The translations under genes and the position numbers were made by a program. This document shows, one piece after another, positions 1-13,400 of a stretch of DNA of 64,000 nucleotides. Numbering within the stretch: the stretch's first letter is position 1; each line of letters begins with the position of its first letter. Source of the stretch: Cymodocea nodosa (Eukaryota; Streptophyta; Magnoliopsida; Alismatales; Cymodoceaceae). The notes under the pieces are model-generated. The model saw only the letters and a program-made list of their open reading frames with translations, was not told the origin of the DNA and ran no database searches. The stretch is taken from NCBI GenBank assembly GCA_036874045.1, contig CM072340.1:20697001-20761000 (forward strand). The letters are read 5' to 3'.

Positions 1-51
1 GGCTTCGGAACGTTTCATACTTCACCAAGGTACCACCCGAACCCACCCTGT

Positions 52-69
52 TTTATTGTTTTATTTATT
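52..69 (-). terminator. Putative polyadenylation signals of the bZIP transcript
   Basis: Read on the minus strand, this AT-rich tract contains overlapping AATAAA-type hexamers about 170-190 bases after the bZIP stop. It is a plausible 3' end signal, unconfirmed. Confidence 0.4.
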
Positions 70-239
70 ACATCAACGGTAGTATAATGGACTCTAGACC
101 TGTAGTGGTACCAAAGACTTTAATGATGCTCCCCGTCGGCCACGGCCATGGGAAGCTCCGTAGCACCCCTGACCTAACCTGCACAAGCAGAAGGTGTACA
201 TGATTGACATGTGGATCTCGTCGCCCCTCCTGGCCTCCT

Positions 240-710
240 TCAGTAGAACATCATGTCTGCGGAAGCCATGATGGGTTGGATGAAAGTGGTCGGATTCCAG
301 GGGTTGACAAAGGCGTCCACAGGTGGTGGTTGGGGGTCACAGGCATACTCACCGCCACCAGAACCGTTCGTGTAACTCAGGATTTCGGTGAGTGACTGGA
401 ACCTGGTGTTCAGCTCGATCATTTGGGTCCTAAGCAAGGAATTCTCGGCCTCCACTGCAAGATACTGCTGTGTTGTGATCTTACAGGTTGTGAGGATCTG
501 ATTGTTCTCCTTCCTGAGCTGAGCTACCTGGTTCATGAGGTCATCCAGTTGCTTCTGCTTCCGCATCCGGGACCGTCGTGCTGATTCCCGGTTCGAGAGC
601 ATTCTTTTTCTCTTCCTCTGATCCATGACATGCTGCAAGTCTTCGTCTGAGCCCGAGTTTGGTAGCATGGAAGAGGACCCAGAAGAAGTACCGCTACCGG
701 GAGAAGACAT
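240..710 (-). CDS. Group S1 bZIP transcription factor (bZIP11/bZIP2/bZIP44-like)
   Basis: An intronless 156-residue protein. The basic region has the invariant N40-x7-R48 arrangement (core NRESARRSR), followed by a leucine-zipper heptad register at about 58, 65, 72, 93, 100 and 107. The N terminus is Ser/Gly-rich and the C terminus Pro/Asn-rich. Small size, no intron and a long leader with the sucrose-controlled uORF identify plant group S1. Family knowledge: these nuclear factors bind ACTCAT/G-box elements, usually as heterodimers with group C bZIPs, and reprogramme amino-acid and sugar metabolism under low energy. The start at 708-710 is the only ATG giving the full basic region. Translation is probably repressed by the upstream peptide when sucrose is high. 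I cannot tell which S1 paralogue this is. Confidence 0.95.
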   Translation of the reverse strand: MSSPGSGTSSGSSSMLPNSGSDEDLQHVMDQRKRKRMLSNRESARRSRMRKQKQLDDLMNQVAQLRKENNQILTTCKITTQQYLAVEAENSLLRTQMIELNTRFQSLTEILSYTNGSGGGEYACDPQPPPVDAFVNPWNPTTFIQPIMASADMMFY

Positions 711-859
711 GATGGTGTATGAATTTTAACTACTACTTACTCGAGTAAAAACCACTAGATCTTGGACTTTGAAATTTTCAGATTCAGTAGAGGCGGAAAG
801 ATCGAAAGCTCAAAACAGACCGAAAAGCGCAATACCCTCGTAGCTCTGTTTCTCAGCGT

Positions 860-1006
860 TCAAAATAATTCCCATGAGAACACATAGAACCAGTACAGGA
901 ACACAACAGAGAAAGATTGAACTAAGGTGTTCCTACGATTGAATGTGGAATTTATCATAGAGAGCAAAGAACCAGGAAGAATGACTTCGGCAATGGTTGC
1001 AGACAT
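860..1006 (-). CDS. Conserved sucrose-controlled uORF (SC-uORF) of the bZIP gene
   Basis: On the minus strand 150 bases ahead of the bZIP start, an ATG at 1006 opens a 48-codon reading frame ending in TGA at 860-862. Its second half carries the hallmark peptide of S1 bZIP leaders: residues 19-25 read NSTFNRR, then TLVQSFSVVFLYWFYVFS. Family knowledge: this nascent peptide stalls ribosomes in the presence of sucrose and lowers translation of the bZIP. Here the frame continues four residues (WELF) past the usual Ser end as I remember it from eudicot versions. The short conserved frame was found by translating the leader directly. Confidence 0.93.
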   Translation of the reverse strand: MSATIAEVILPGSLLSMINSTFNRRNTLVQSFSVVFLYWFYVFSWELF

Positions 1007-1097
1007 CAATCAGGACCCCATCAAGACGAAACCTTTTTTTTTCTTTCCTGAAGATCGAAAGACGATTCCTTTTGGGCACCAGAAAAAAAGAGAGCGT

Positions 1098-1184
1098 CTA
1101 ATCTGCCAAAAACATCGCAGACAGATGTGATTTTGTTCGTTTGTAAATAAGCAGAAAACCCAAATCCAGATGATGGGTTCTCAT
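1098..1184 (-). CDS. Short uORF in the bZIP leader (28 codons)
   Basis: The ATG at 1182-1184 opens a 28-codon frame ending at TAG 1098-1100, upstream of the SC-uORF. It overlaps the stop of the preceding 6-codon uORF in an ATGA arrangement. I recognise no conserved peptide in it. Its likely role is to set ribosome flow to the SC-uORF, which is an inference. Confidence 0.45.
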   Translation of the reverse strand: MRTHHLDLGFLLIYKRTKSHLSAMFLAD

Positions 1185-1201
1185 CCAAAAACAAAATCCA
1201 T
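1181..1201 (-). CDS. Minimal uORF (6 codons) in the bZIP leader
   Basis: ATG at 1199-1201 and TGA at 1181-1183 give a six-residue peptide (MDFVFG). Its stop overlaps the next uORF start (ATGA). It is the first ATG I see downstream of the inferred transcription start. Confidence 0.4.
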   Translation of the reverse strand: MDFVFG

Positions 1202-1439
1202 GCAAGAAAGAAAAAAAAATGCAAATCTCACCGCAAAGAAAACCCAGGCAGATTATGTTCTGCTCTGTTCTTAAACCACCACAGAACCCAAGAGAGGAAA
1301 GAAGTAGGAAACAAGAGAATCAATGGAGGCTCTCCCAGAAAAAGGAAGAGCAGAAGAGAGGAGCAGAGTGAGGGAGCCAGAGACTTCTGCTACGCTGGAG
1401 CAGGAGAGTGGGGAGGGTATCTGGTGGGCATGGGCTGAG

Positions 1440-1446
1440 ATTTATA
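1440..1446 (-). promoter_or_regulatory. TATA box of the bZIP gene
   Basis: On the minus strand this reads TATAAAT, followed by a pyrimidine-rich stretch typical of a plant transcription start about 30 bases downstream. That gives a leader of about 700 bases, as expected for S1 bZIPs. Position and context only; no transcript evidence. Confidence 0.6.
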
Positions 1447-2868
1447 GGCTTGATAAAGCAACCCAATAACCCAAAAAAAAATATTTTTTAATTGTATGAG
1501 AGATGATTATTATTGTCACAAAAAAGGAAAAATAAAATGAAAGGGAAAACGATAATACAACTTTTCTAGTTATCATAATTATTTAGGTTTTTTGTGCAAC
1601 ATACTTTTTGGTACCTAACTTTCCGATGTATGCTCGGTTCTCATTTTCAAAGTATTTTTCGTTTTCACCTTCCTTCTTCCCGTAGTCTTACCCCCAATGC
1701 GACCAACTTTAATATAGAATAATAATCCAAAGTTAACGTCGTTTGAGATGGATTTTTGATTCTGTTCTTTTCGGATTTCGGCTAAAACTCCACATCCCAA
1801 ATATGGTGAGCAGATGATACGACAAAATTTTTGATAAAAATACAATGAATTATCGAAAGCGTCGTACAACGTGTTCATTTTCGCAAAGGCCTATTCTCGA
1901 TTTTTCAGTGGTGGACGAATTTGTTTGACGAAAAGAGCCGTAAACTGTTAGGTATTATTACATTTGAATCAACGAAACAAACGTTACAAAATGTCGTCAT
2001 CATCGATGCAATCCGTCAACCAAAATACCAGCATTACGATATTATCTATAACTAATATTACGTGGTGTATTAGCTTTAAATAATATTATTTTTGTTGAAA
2101 TGATTTCATTGAATAATATTGATATCGGAAAATAACATTTACCATTCAACACAGTTATGGTACTACCGTAACATCAGAATCATATTACAATAAGATTGCT
2201 GGAATAGTTGATAGAAGGGCAGGATCATCTTTCGACCATAGAAACTTCTAGAACGTGCGTTATGCAAATGAAATATAGTCTATTTCGCGCAAAAATTTGA
2301 TCCTTCCAAAAGTGTCGATTTTTACTCCCAGGGTCGTTACATATATCTTAATAACGATGAAAAAATTTTACCGTATTATTGATAGTTAAATTTTAGGCGG
2401 GTGGGATGTGATGTGAGCGGAAGCATCCAAGTTCCAGCTGGCGGGCAGAATGGGCCCTAAACAAGTCTTTGTTTTGATTGCACCCCGTCATTGTCCTTTT
2501 TCCAGCGGTGGCTTTTACTTTTCCGGTGGCGAGCACCCTCAGATTCTCGCCGCAGAGATGAAGCCGAGAGTTATTTACGTAAATTTTTGTTTCTAGTTAT
2601 ATCAATCTAGTTGATTGGTATTATCCGTAAATTTTTTTCACATTCAAATTGTCAACATCAAAACAATATTATTATAAAAAAGAAGTAATGAATATATACT
2701 TATAATGATGGTAGTTTTCGAATATCCGAATCTTCAAGATGTTACGCTAGGACGATTACTGTATGATTAGGAATAACGACACTGGTAGCGGTAAATTTAA
2801 TTAGAATTAGAATTAGAATTTTGATGAACGTGGATACTTTTACCGTGGTAAAATAGTAATATTGTGAG

Positions 2869-2899
2869 ATATATATATATTATATATATATATATATAT
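2869..2899. repeat. (AT)n microsatellite
   Basis: An alternating AT run of about 31 bases with a single phase shift at 2880/2881. Confidence 0.95.
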
Positions 2900-3446
2900 C
2901 CATGATTCTCTTCTGGCGTTGACGAGAGACGGTACAAAGGCATTAACTATTCGGTACGGTGGAATCTTCCCATTTTACAATGAAGATGCTTGTTGCATTA
3001 CGGAATCAAAGTGGAAGACAAAGATCATGTAGCTCTGAAATTGTGTATAAAAATATTTACGAGATACATTGTAGACGTAACTTATAAAAGTTGGGTCTTC
3101 TGCTCTGTTAAAAGGGAAAATGGTTATTAACTTGTTCAAATCTAGGATAAAACACTTCCATCATATATAAGATAGATGAAAAGGAAATTATTAGTTTAAA
3201 TTAGATTGCGGATTAGTTCAATCTTGAAATTACGATTACGTTTGTTGTTTATAATGAGTGCAAAATACAAAATAATTCAGTCATTAATTTAGATTTCCTT
3301 TTTTACCGTAATAAAGAACAAAAATCCATTTCACCTTGCACGGTGAATGAAAGCTTTTAGACCATGTCCCCCAAACCAAAAAAAGGAGAAACAGGGCAAT
3401 CTCCCTTTCCTACTTGTATAAGATACTGTTGGATATGCGAATCCTC

Positions 3447-3467
3447 CTCTCTCTCTCTCTCTCTCTC
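3447..3467. repeat. (CT)n microsatellite
   Basis: An uninterrupted CT dinucleotide run of about 21 bases. Confidence 0.95.
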
Positions 3468-6200
3468 AATCTATCTCTATCTTTCCATATATTATCCATT
3501 TTATGATCTGGTAATGGTCATGTCAACAAATTGATTAAGCTAATGTGCTCCAAAAAGAGAGAAAGGAAGGAGAAGACCATGTACCACCACTTCGATTGTG
3601 CATCCCACGAGCAGTGGTTCCAACGTTGATTTGTCAGCACACATCAAGCATAAAATGCACAGGAATAGATAAATGCCAGTAAATCAAAGTTTATCTTTTC
3701 TTGTAAACCATAACTCCCCAGAGGATGTTCTACTAATCTTCATTTCAAGGTACGTGGTTTCCACCGTCTTTATTTAAATTTAACTAGCGAGGGAACCTCT
3801 ATTGACTTATTTGATCAGGTTTAAATCAAATTATACAGAGATTAGCTTATTTAAACTTTATGTTTGATTCCATATGGATGGATCATTTAGACAAACACAT
3901 ATGCATGCACACGTATATGTATAATGAACTACGTACAATAACCTAATTAACCAAGGACATTGATTGCGTAGGAACATAAAACACCCAGTATAAAATTTAT
4001 CATATTTTTCTATATTCCGTGCACCGTCCATCCAACTTGCACCTACCACAACTTACACAGTTCCCAAACAAATACACCACATGCTTCCCATCTAACTAAT
4101 ATTTTAATGTGATCCTCCTCCAATATAATAATGATGGTGATTCACTTGAATTGGAACAATGATCGTCTACCGCCACCACCACCACCTCCTCCTCCATTTC
4201 CTGAATTCTTCTTTGTCTTGTTGTTTTGGATGAAAATGAAAACTTGCTCTACGTAGATTCTACGGTATTACCACTGGTTATATCAAAATATATTGATTAT
4301 CTGCGATCCGTCACCTTCAAAGAGATCGTGGCAACAGTTAAGAGCCATTGCAATTTTTTTCTCATTTTTCATTTTTCCCTTTCTGCTTAATTTTCAATTG
4401 TACGTGCGTCTAACAAACTTTCACTGCAGTTAGTTAGGACTCTTTTGAATTACTAATATATTTTTTTTTTCATTTTTTACAATAAATATTTAAAAATAAA
4501 CACGATAATTTAATTAATTGTAGACAATATTGCTATTCGTATTCTTTTCAAGAAAAACGTTAGCCTAGCGTTATAATGAAAAAAATAGCTGAATATTGAA
4601 ATCGTCATCTGTTGAGATCATTGCTCACGTGAACTGGGAACATTGAGAAGGAAACAACGTTCTGAACCGCTCTCATTGTGCTATTATTATTTCTTAAATT
4701 AAATATTTGCTTAACAGAAGAGAAATGACTGTTTTTTTTTTTTTTCTTGCAACAAGAAGTAAGCTAAAGAAGGATAGAAGAAGAATCCATGAAGGAAGTG
4801 GTGGATGTTATCGTATCGTACGTAAGTTGGTATCAAATATATGCATATAAATTTTAAATCATAGAAAATACGAAAGCATTGTCATTATAAAAATAATTGG
4901 ACACTTGTGTTGGATGTATTACTTGACTAACTCTCTCATGTGGTCTCAATTATGAAATTTATTCATCTCCCTCACTTATTATATTAGGTCACCATGTGCC
5001 CCTTCAAAGAGTAGATTCTGATAGCTTTTTATCAGCATTAATTAATCTGACAATTTTCCTTTCCAGAAATATGCTTTTGGAAATAGAAATAAGACTTTTA
5101 CTTGCATACGCTTGTAAAAAGTCGCATTGACCGGCTAACAACGTCAGCGTGACCATGAAATTTAACCAATATTGTTTAAGTACTCGTTAATTTTCGACTA
5201 GTCTCACTTTTACTTCTAAAAAAAATTAAATTTTCTTTAATCGTTCCTTGAACTCGTCTTCCGCAAGTTCAATGTTACAACTCCAAGTACAAATTTAGCC
5301 TCCGTTACGTTCATCTTGATTAATAATCCATTTCCTTTCCGATTCCACCTCTCGGGAGAAAGACGTGGAAATATATTCGTTCGTACCAAATTATCATATA
5401 TTCGAACTCGATGTGATAAGATCTAACTTATTCTTTTATCGTAATTACTTTCTACGAATCATCCACATTTCTGATTTTATATGATATATTAAACATTATG
5501 ATTAATATGTTATTTATTTATTTATACGATGATAGTCCTTTTGATGGTATTTTAATTTCCACATGCATGGTATCTTCCCAAACACCCTACCACCCAAATC
5601 CATGTCCCCTCTTCCCCTCGTTGTCACATTCTTCCCTACCACATGATCCAACATCCATAAAAAAATTTGAGATCTTGCCATCCACCACGAAAAAGAAGCT
5701 TTTTTATGGTCTTGTGGAATGATTCCCATCCACTAAAACATGGAAACCTTGCTTCTCTTTTAAGGAGTGTTTCAAAGTTGATTCTTCTCTTAAAGTTGTC
5801 AAAAGTTTACCATCTTAAAAGTAATTAGCAGTGAGAAAACAATATCATTATATTATATGATATGGGGTACAAGTTCGATTATATTGTAAACGATGTGAGA
5901 CCTTTTTTCTTTCAGCACTCTCACACTGGTGGCATCTTCTTAGTTTACCAGTGACTTATGGTGAATATATACGAATCTACTTTATTATTATATTAAAATT
6001 TCATCTCAAAATTAATTTATATTAAAATTAATTCTCAAAATATTGCGCGACTTCGACAAATAAGAGGCGTTGTTTTTGTCTCATATCATCCATGATACAT
6101 ACCGACAGAACTGTTAGAGAACCACTTCTCATGAAAATGGAATATTAATTTTGTAACCAAGTTTGTAGGTATTTGTGCTTACATGAAAACAACATTTAAG

Positions 6201-9200
6201 TCTGGCAACATTGAAATATTAGTTTCAGAAGAGAGAAAAATATTCTGAAGATTCGGTGGGATTTCCCCCCCCCCCCCCTCCTTTGTGGTGTTTCAGCCTT
6301 GTCACAAGCACCAGCCTTTTTTTCTTCTTTTTTTTCCTTTCTGATGATGGAGTTCAAATGATAGCATACTGAAATAGAAAAACTGGAAGTTTCATCTTTT
6401 TTATTGAAAGGCATGATGGGTGGAAGACGCCAATCTCTCTTGAAAAGAAACGGCAAAGCAAACTACAACTGTGGAAGAGCATCACAAAGTATGGTGCCTC
6501 CGAAATGGGAAGATTGAGGGTCATGTGCAGGCTTTAGAACGTTATCCACACAACAGACAACATGTTTTCCAACAACTGTGAGGTGATATGAAGGATCAGT
6601 TCGCGCAATTGGATGTATATATTTCAGGTACATGTAGTAGAAAAGGGTTTATTCTTCTAAGTGGATACATAAGGTTTACCCACTGGATACTATCAAGTAC
6701 GTACCCATTTACCACCAAGTAGAAGGAAGAGATAAATGATGTATATGATCTGGGAAGAAATTAATGACCTGAGAGATGATAAACGAACCTTGGATCATTG
6801 AACTTTTTATGTAAAATATCAACAATTTGCACCTTGTTTAATTTAATGATAAGGATTTTCCTGTAAAAGGCTGTTTCCTTCTCTTCTTCCATCCCTATTA
6901 TTCTGCTGAACGCCAGTGAGTCTGATCAAATATAAAACAATCTGTGAGGAACTGAACCCCCCCGACACATCGAAGATGAAGCCCATGCCATACACATGGC
7001 AGTGAATCCTGCACATGCATGGTAGTCTCAAATTCTGATCTAAACGTTTGTGCTGTTCAAGAACCATGTAAAAGAAATGCATTTCGGAGGAGGAGGCCAG
7101 TGTGATCTCATTCACGCATCGTCTCTCTCATGGAAGAGATATCATCTTCCACTGGGACCCGAAGGAAATCCAATATCCTTTGTTCCTATATCCCAACAAC
7201 CAGATCTTCTTACTTTTTGAAGATCAAATTCTAATATGTGGCCTTTTCAAAAAATTCTAAGATACGGGAAAACATGAGAAAATCTCAACGAATGCAAGGA
7301 TGAAACTTGATGTAATACATGAGAAATCTCTTTATTTATTATCGATTAATTATTTTACATGATATCAAAACAGGCTTACCTACATTTATCCATAAGATGT
7401 CTGTAAACTTAAAAAAAAACTATAAGCAATTAAAAGTGTAACAAATCTCACTTGACTGAATGAAAGAGTGAGACTTAAATTAATATACGATACATCTTTT
7501 TATTCATTATTAATTATTTTTGAAATAAAAAATATTTTATAAATTAAACAGTCTCGGAAGTGACTTACATATAAACCCAGATCTTGAAGGTAAAAAAGAA
7601 TCTTTCCACGACCGTCCTTGTATTTATTTAATGACAAGCACCCAAAACAACTTTCTACGTTATCTAGCTTGTCCACTTTATGACCCGAACCACCTTTCCG
7701 TTCTCTCAATGTTAATCAATGGGTTCCATGCCCATGTCTCCTTTCCTATCCGCCATCACCGTCTCCCCCACCAACGCCATGCAGCACTCACAAGATATTA
7801 AGGTTGTGCCAGTATGAAGTGACTGCACTTCGTAAAGATGATTGCCAATGACAGAGAGGACTGTGCTGTGATGGTGGAAGAAGTCGGTGTCTTTCCATTG
7901 AGTATTGCCTAAAACAGTTTGCTCCAGGAGAGAATTGCTTCTGCCATAAGGAAAAGGATCATGTCGTACACTATTGTAATATGTGCACATTTATACTAAA
8001 AGATCAATCTATCTATCGATTAGCTGGTAGCATCCTTTCCTTAGGTTATCTCTTTCCACCGTGATCTACTCTAATTTTTAGACACTCTCAATCTACTCTA
8101 GGTTGTCTTTTTTAATGAATTTGATTTAAATCATGCTGACTCTAATACTTTTTATTATAATCTAGGAAACTTACTAATTTCAACAGACCCGTCTGATAAG
8201 AAGGTAAACCCATCCAACTTCAACTCCACATTAGTTCCTTTTTATATCTAACATAGGACCACTGAGAGACCACCTTCAACAAATATTCCATGGTATACAA
8301 AGTATGCAGTGAATCTTCTTTCACCCTTATAGATAAGTCCACAATGCTCTTGAAAATTAAGTTATGTCAATGGTTTTTGAACGATATTAAAATTGAATGG
8401 TATTCAGTTAGACATGTAAATGATATCAGTTATTTATAAAATCTTTAAAGTTGTTTTTTCTTGAAGGTAAAATATGACTTGACTCATTGGGTATCTCTCT
8501 CTTAAAATTAACTCTTCTTATAAAGTAAGTTCTTGAATTATGATTCTAAACGTCATTATAGATTTATCTGCTTTGTGTGAATGAAAGGCTTTTAAATTTC
8601 AAATGTGTGTTTGGTTGTTTTCAATCATTTTCTTTTGAAAATGTAAGTTAGGAGAGCGGACATCTTGTTTGACTGAGATAGACGACCGGTCCTAAACATT
8701 AGTGGGTTTTTTAAAATGTTATAATTCCTATTTTTCTATTTATTATGTGATGTATTTAGTGATTCTTGTCTTGGTAGAGAGCACACGCAATCAAGAACTT
8801 TGTACTCTTATTTCTTACGTTCTCATTCTCTCTACCAACAACGAAAGAATCATCATCTCATGAATATTTTGTTTAATGAAAGGCTCCTTTGCCTGCTCAA
8901 GGTGTTCATATGACCAGTGAAACTCCCATCTTGTGATGGTGCATGAAGATTAAACATAGGCGCGTGTGTCGGACAAGCATGAATCCCAATGTTCTCTTGT
9001 GATTGCATATTTCTAGGTATGATGCTTCTTTTATTTTTCTAGATGTCAATTGATTTCTACGAGTTATTGTGTTCTTCGATCCTTCATTCCTGTTTTAAAA
9101 GTTAAAACTAGCGTGAAACATTCATTTGGGACAGAAGCAGTTGATTTTGCCACATTTAGCATTCACCGTGAAAGGCTAATGAGACCAGAGAGAAGAGAAC

Positions 9201-12200
9201 CTTGATGTGGTTATTTTAGAATAAAAAGGAACTTACTTGGTTCATGCAGGAAAAGCAATCGTGCAACGCCTGCTTTCGAATGCAAGATCCTTTTCAAACC
9301 GGATAACGATGAGAAAAGAAATAAAGATAACAGCGATCATAATTTTTGTCAACGAGATATAGAGAAATCATGGTTCCAGAGACTAGAATTCCAACATTGT
9401 GTCGGCACTGGTATCACCAAAGTCCCCAGACAGCAAGTAAGTGGCATGGGATTGTTTGGACAACGTACCTAACCACGCTGCCTTTTCTCTTCTGCCTTAA
9501 TACCTCGCAAAAGAGGAGAAAGTTGCAGATTAAGTCAAGAATCCATTAAGAGTTCTTAAGACACGTACGCTTTTACTAGCCGCTCACATATACATTATTT
9601 TTCTATATAGATTGAGAATGATGGCACAAAGTATGGTACCACTAAGATTACACCTACGGTAACAAGTACTACCGCTTTACGCAACATCATTAACGTTAGA
9701 ATTTAAGGCCCTTAAAGTTTTGACTAGATCTGCTGTCCGTATTCTTTCTTTCGCCTGCTCCATCAATAAAAAATATATTAAAAGTGATACATAATCAATG
9801 ACTGATCTTACTTTCCGTTTTTTCAACGGAAAATTCGAAATTGAAGAATGCTTTGACCATAGCGATCGTATAAATAGATTTAAGAAACAGTTTCTTTTGC
9901 AAGGATCCTAAGGTGGATATGGATGAGGATGTGGTCACATCCCTGGTGCTAATTCTTCTTGAAGTGTGTGTAACTGACAAAGAGAAAAATTCGGATTTGG
10001 CCTCTCTTTATTTTTGACAGAAAGTCTTTAGACGTTCGCTCAAAATATTGGCACAAATTTGATGATTATTATATTAGCAGAAAAAGGTTTAATGGTGACA
10101 CTAGCAAAAGGCAATATACTATATCCATACAGGAACGAATAAATGCATAAAAACTTTATCTTGGCATGCCTTCATCCAAGCCAAGATCAATAGGGACCTG
10201 AGCCAGGCGATTTAAGTTAAGGGTGCTTCAATGCCTCGGTGACATTAGACCAGTTAAGGACGTTTCCAAGCTAAAGGTCTCGATGAAGTACATTCATTAG
10301 CTGAGTGGAGATTAAGATATTTTAGACCTTGGAAGAAATGAAAATGACAAAATTTGTATAACACTTGATGAGCTCTCAATATAGCATGTTAGGACATACG
10401 CATTGATAAGCATGTAACACCAGAAAGAGCAACGGAACAAGACTGTATCATGAGTATGAGATGATACAAGAAACAGGGTAAAACAATGGAAAATGGTAAA
10501 TAAACAAGTTCGATCAATTTCATTTGTTGAGAAGGGATATGTGTAACTCAAATTGGTTGTGTTTTTTTAATAGTAAGACAAGAAGTCACCCAAATTTGAA
10601 TACTAACGTATGAAAACACGCAGCTTTAATTAACTCAGATTAGAGAGCTGCCTACCACTATGAAAGTCATGAATGGGCGTGATTCGCAATGTGGAACTGT
10701 TCTTTATCACTACCACTACTAAGATCCACCAAAGAAACTTTACCATGACTCAAAGAAGAACATGTGTATCCATTGCACAAGATGGCCTATTTCATATGAA
10801 GATTGGATGGCCAATATGTGGTGCGAACTGGACACCATGTATCTAAATTACACAAGTGCGTACAGCATACTTCACAAAACTGCCTTCACATGCCTAAAAA
10901 TAACGCCTTACACATCCAACATTTCTGCTAAGATTTGTTTCAACCTGCTATTTATAACAAAAAAGAATTTGGAATCTCTCATTTGCATATCATATTCTTC
11001 TGGAAGACCAAAAAATATATATATCTACACATCATTCCACTGAAGGGTGTTACGGACTATTAGAATTCGTATAATAACTCGTCGTATCAAAGGGCAAGAG
11101 ATATGGATAAATGAACTAACTCCTAAGGGAAAACTAGATTTCTATAATATTTTTCTGAATGATTGAAATATTTTAAAGCAGTTAAGCTGATCTAATTGAC
11201 AGAACATCATCATCTGTTACAGTACCATTTTTGTGTAACGTAATAAGATTAGACGTTTTCACAAAACAATATGAGATCATAAAGAGATTCCAAAACTCCC
11301 TAAATTTTCTCAACATAGATGGGCTGATCCATCAAGACCATAAAAAGCCCCTCTTAAAGAATTTCACTTCTTATCCTTTTCAAGTCTTTAAACACTATAT
11401 TGTGTCATGAAAATATAAATTAATTGTAATCTTCCTAATCTTGATTTTTATACATAAATTCATACCTGTAACGGGAAATATTGGCAGTGATCATTAGAAA
11501 GTTTCTGGGGAGATTTTATTGTCTGATGTAAATCACTGAGGAAGAAAGATATGCGTCTTAGTGTTATAATGTACTTGTAAATCGAATGGTAAAGAGAAAT
11601 TCTGAAAATTGATAAAGTAAAATAAACACAAGCATAGTCACAATACCTTGGATTCAGTCTTGCATTACTTAAATGAAGTAGATCGGGTAAATAGCGATTA
11701 TGATTTAATACCATATCAAATTCAACCTAAGCATCTTAAACATGATTAATGCGTGTCATATTGTCATGAACATTTGAGCTTGAGATGTTACAAAGGGTAT
11801 CAAGCTCTTAGTCAAATCAAAAATATGGAAATCATCCGGATACATGATGAGAGCTACCCATACAAACTCATGCCACTTGATTATGAGTTCATGATTGAAG
11901 ATCCTAACGAAGATGTTATGATCTCAAATAAGAAAGAAATGCTACATCTCATACCTGTTTATATAAATTAGAGAGATGAAGTGAGTTTTTTCAGCAGAGA
12001 AGCAACAGATAAAATTTTATTAAAATCAGGAAAAACAAGAGGCTAATATATTATATTGCTTAGAGAGTTGAAGTGAATCAGCTAAATTGTTAAACAAAAA
12101 TCATCAATGTTTTACTCCATCATCTTTCACTTAACATTCCTATAGATACTTGTAGAAAAATTTTCTTGTAGGCACTCATTTTAATTTTTTATTTTTAAAA

Positions 12201-13400
12201 ATAAAATTTTAATTATATGATTTTTTTGACCGGAAAATTTAATTATATGATTAGTTTACTTAAAAATATTCTACTGTATATTAAAGTTAACATAACTTAG
12301 CCAGAACTTTCTCTGACACCTCATCTAAGAAGATGGCAACCGTAATGTCATCGTTGGCTTTACGGAGATCAGTCTTTCATCTGCTTGCTTTACAAGGCAA
12401 AACATGTCACATGGTTCATGCTAAATTTTTTGAAAATTTACATATATACATGGTAGGTTGATTTATTGTATAAGATATTATATATGGTGGAATTAATTAT
12501 ATACAGTTGTGTTAATTTATATAATAGCCTTATTTGTAATTATCTACCCAAGCCAATACCAAATACGATCCGAACAAAACAACTCGATCTTCTCAACTCT
12601 CCTATATCAATCACATCATTCAATTCTTCTACTTTCTTCCTTCAATCAAAATACACGATAGTGATTTTATGAGATCCATCACAAGCACCATCCCACTGAA
12701 GACTACCAAAGTGTCTTGCAGCAACAACAATGCACCACTCAGTTGGTTTCATCTTCTATTGTATAACCCTGTTTCTTTACTCACTCACTGACATTGTTGG
12801 TGAAAGTGAAACACCTCTAGCCTCGGCATGGGGATTTATAGTCAACATTTCTACATACATGTGGGCGTGTTGGCATGCCACAAACACAATAAAAGAGAGG
12901 GAATCCTTTGAAAGTTACATTTTAAATTTAAGTTGCATTCATAGTTAATTTTTTAATTTATTTAATGGTTGAAGCTTAACAGAATCCATTAAGAGTTAAG
13001 GTCTTCGAATCACGGGTTAACACTTTGTAAATATCAAACTACAAGATTATATTTACTACAATGTATCTACTATTTATTAAAGAAAAAGACAACCACACCC
13101 ATGTTTTCTGTAGACACATGCAAGAAATCTAGACTATATGTACTGATGTAGCCCTCGGCAAGACCGATTCCATAAGTCTTATTCATTTATCCTTAGAACC
13201 TCGTCAATGCACACAAGGAGTTTTGGTTTGGCAATAACTTCACTGGTCTTCAATCACTCAATCTATCTACACTTCTACGGACAGATTGAATCAAATAATC
13301 TACTCATCCCACAACCATTTTTCCATCCTTTCCTTTGACCTCGTTTACTTCTATCTACGGAACATCAAAAAAAAGAAAAAACCTTCATTCGAGCTACGAG
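6201..13400. other. Gene-poor intergenic DNA
   Basis: No recognisable gene. A run of 14 C residues lies at 6265-6278. Short ORFs (for example around 6843-7115, 7712-7990, 11753-11971 and 12730-12948) have no recognisable domain and low-complexity or ordinary intergenic base composition. A few could be non-coding transcripts or eroded genes, but nothing supports that directly. Confidence 0.55.

Larger units (their letters stand above)
1447..6200. other. Gene-poor intergenic DNA with microsatellites
   Basis: I find no convincing coding gene, RNA gene or transposon end. It is AT-rich except for a GC-richer patch near 2395-2570. It holds an (AT)n tract at 2869-2899 with a phase slip in the middle and a (CT)n tract at 3447-3467. 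The short ORFs here show no family motifs. Confidence 0.6.

Noticed and set aside
1021-1224. 67-residue frame in the bZIP leader
   Set aside because: Its first codon is TTG, not ATG; the real short uORFs use ATGs at 1201, 1184 and 1006.
3390-3412. Resemblance to a miR399 target/star sequence (CAGGGCAATCTCC)
   Set aside because: Match breaks down after about a dozen bases and no hairpin partner was seen.
12336-12948. Possible small nuclear-encoded organellar protein (frames starting near 12332 and 12730)
   Set aside because: Frames are short, do not join with convincing splice sites and show no recognisable family motif.
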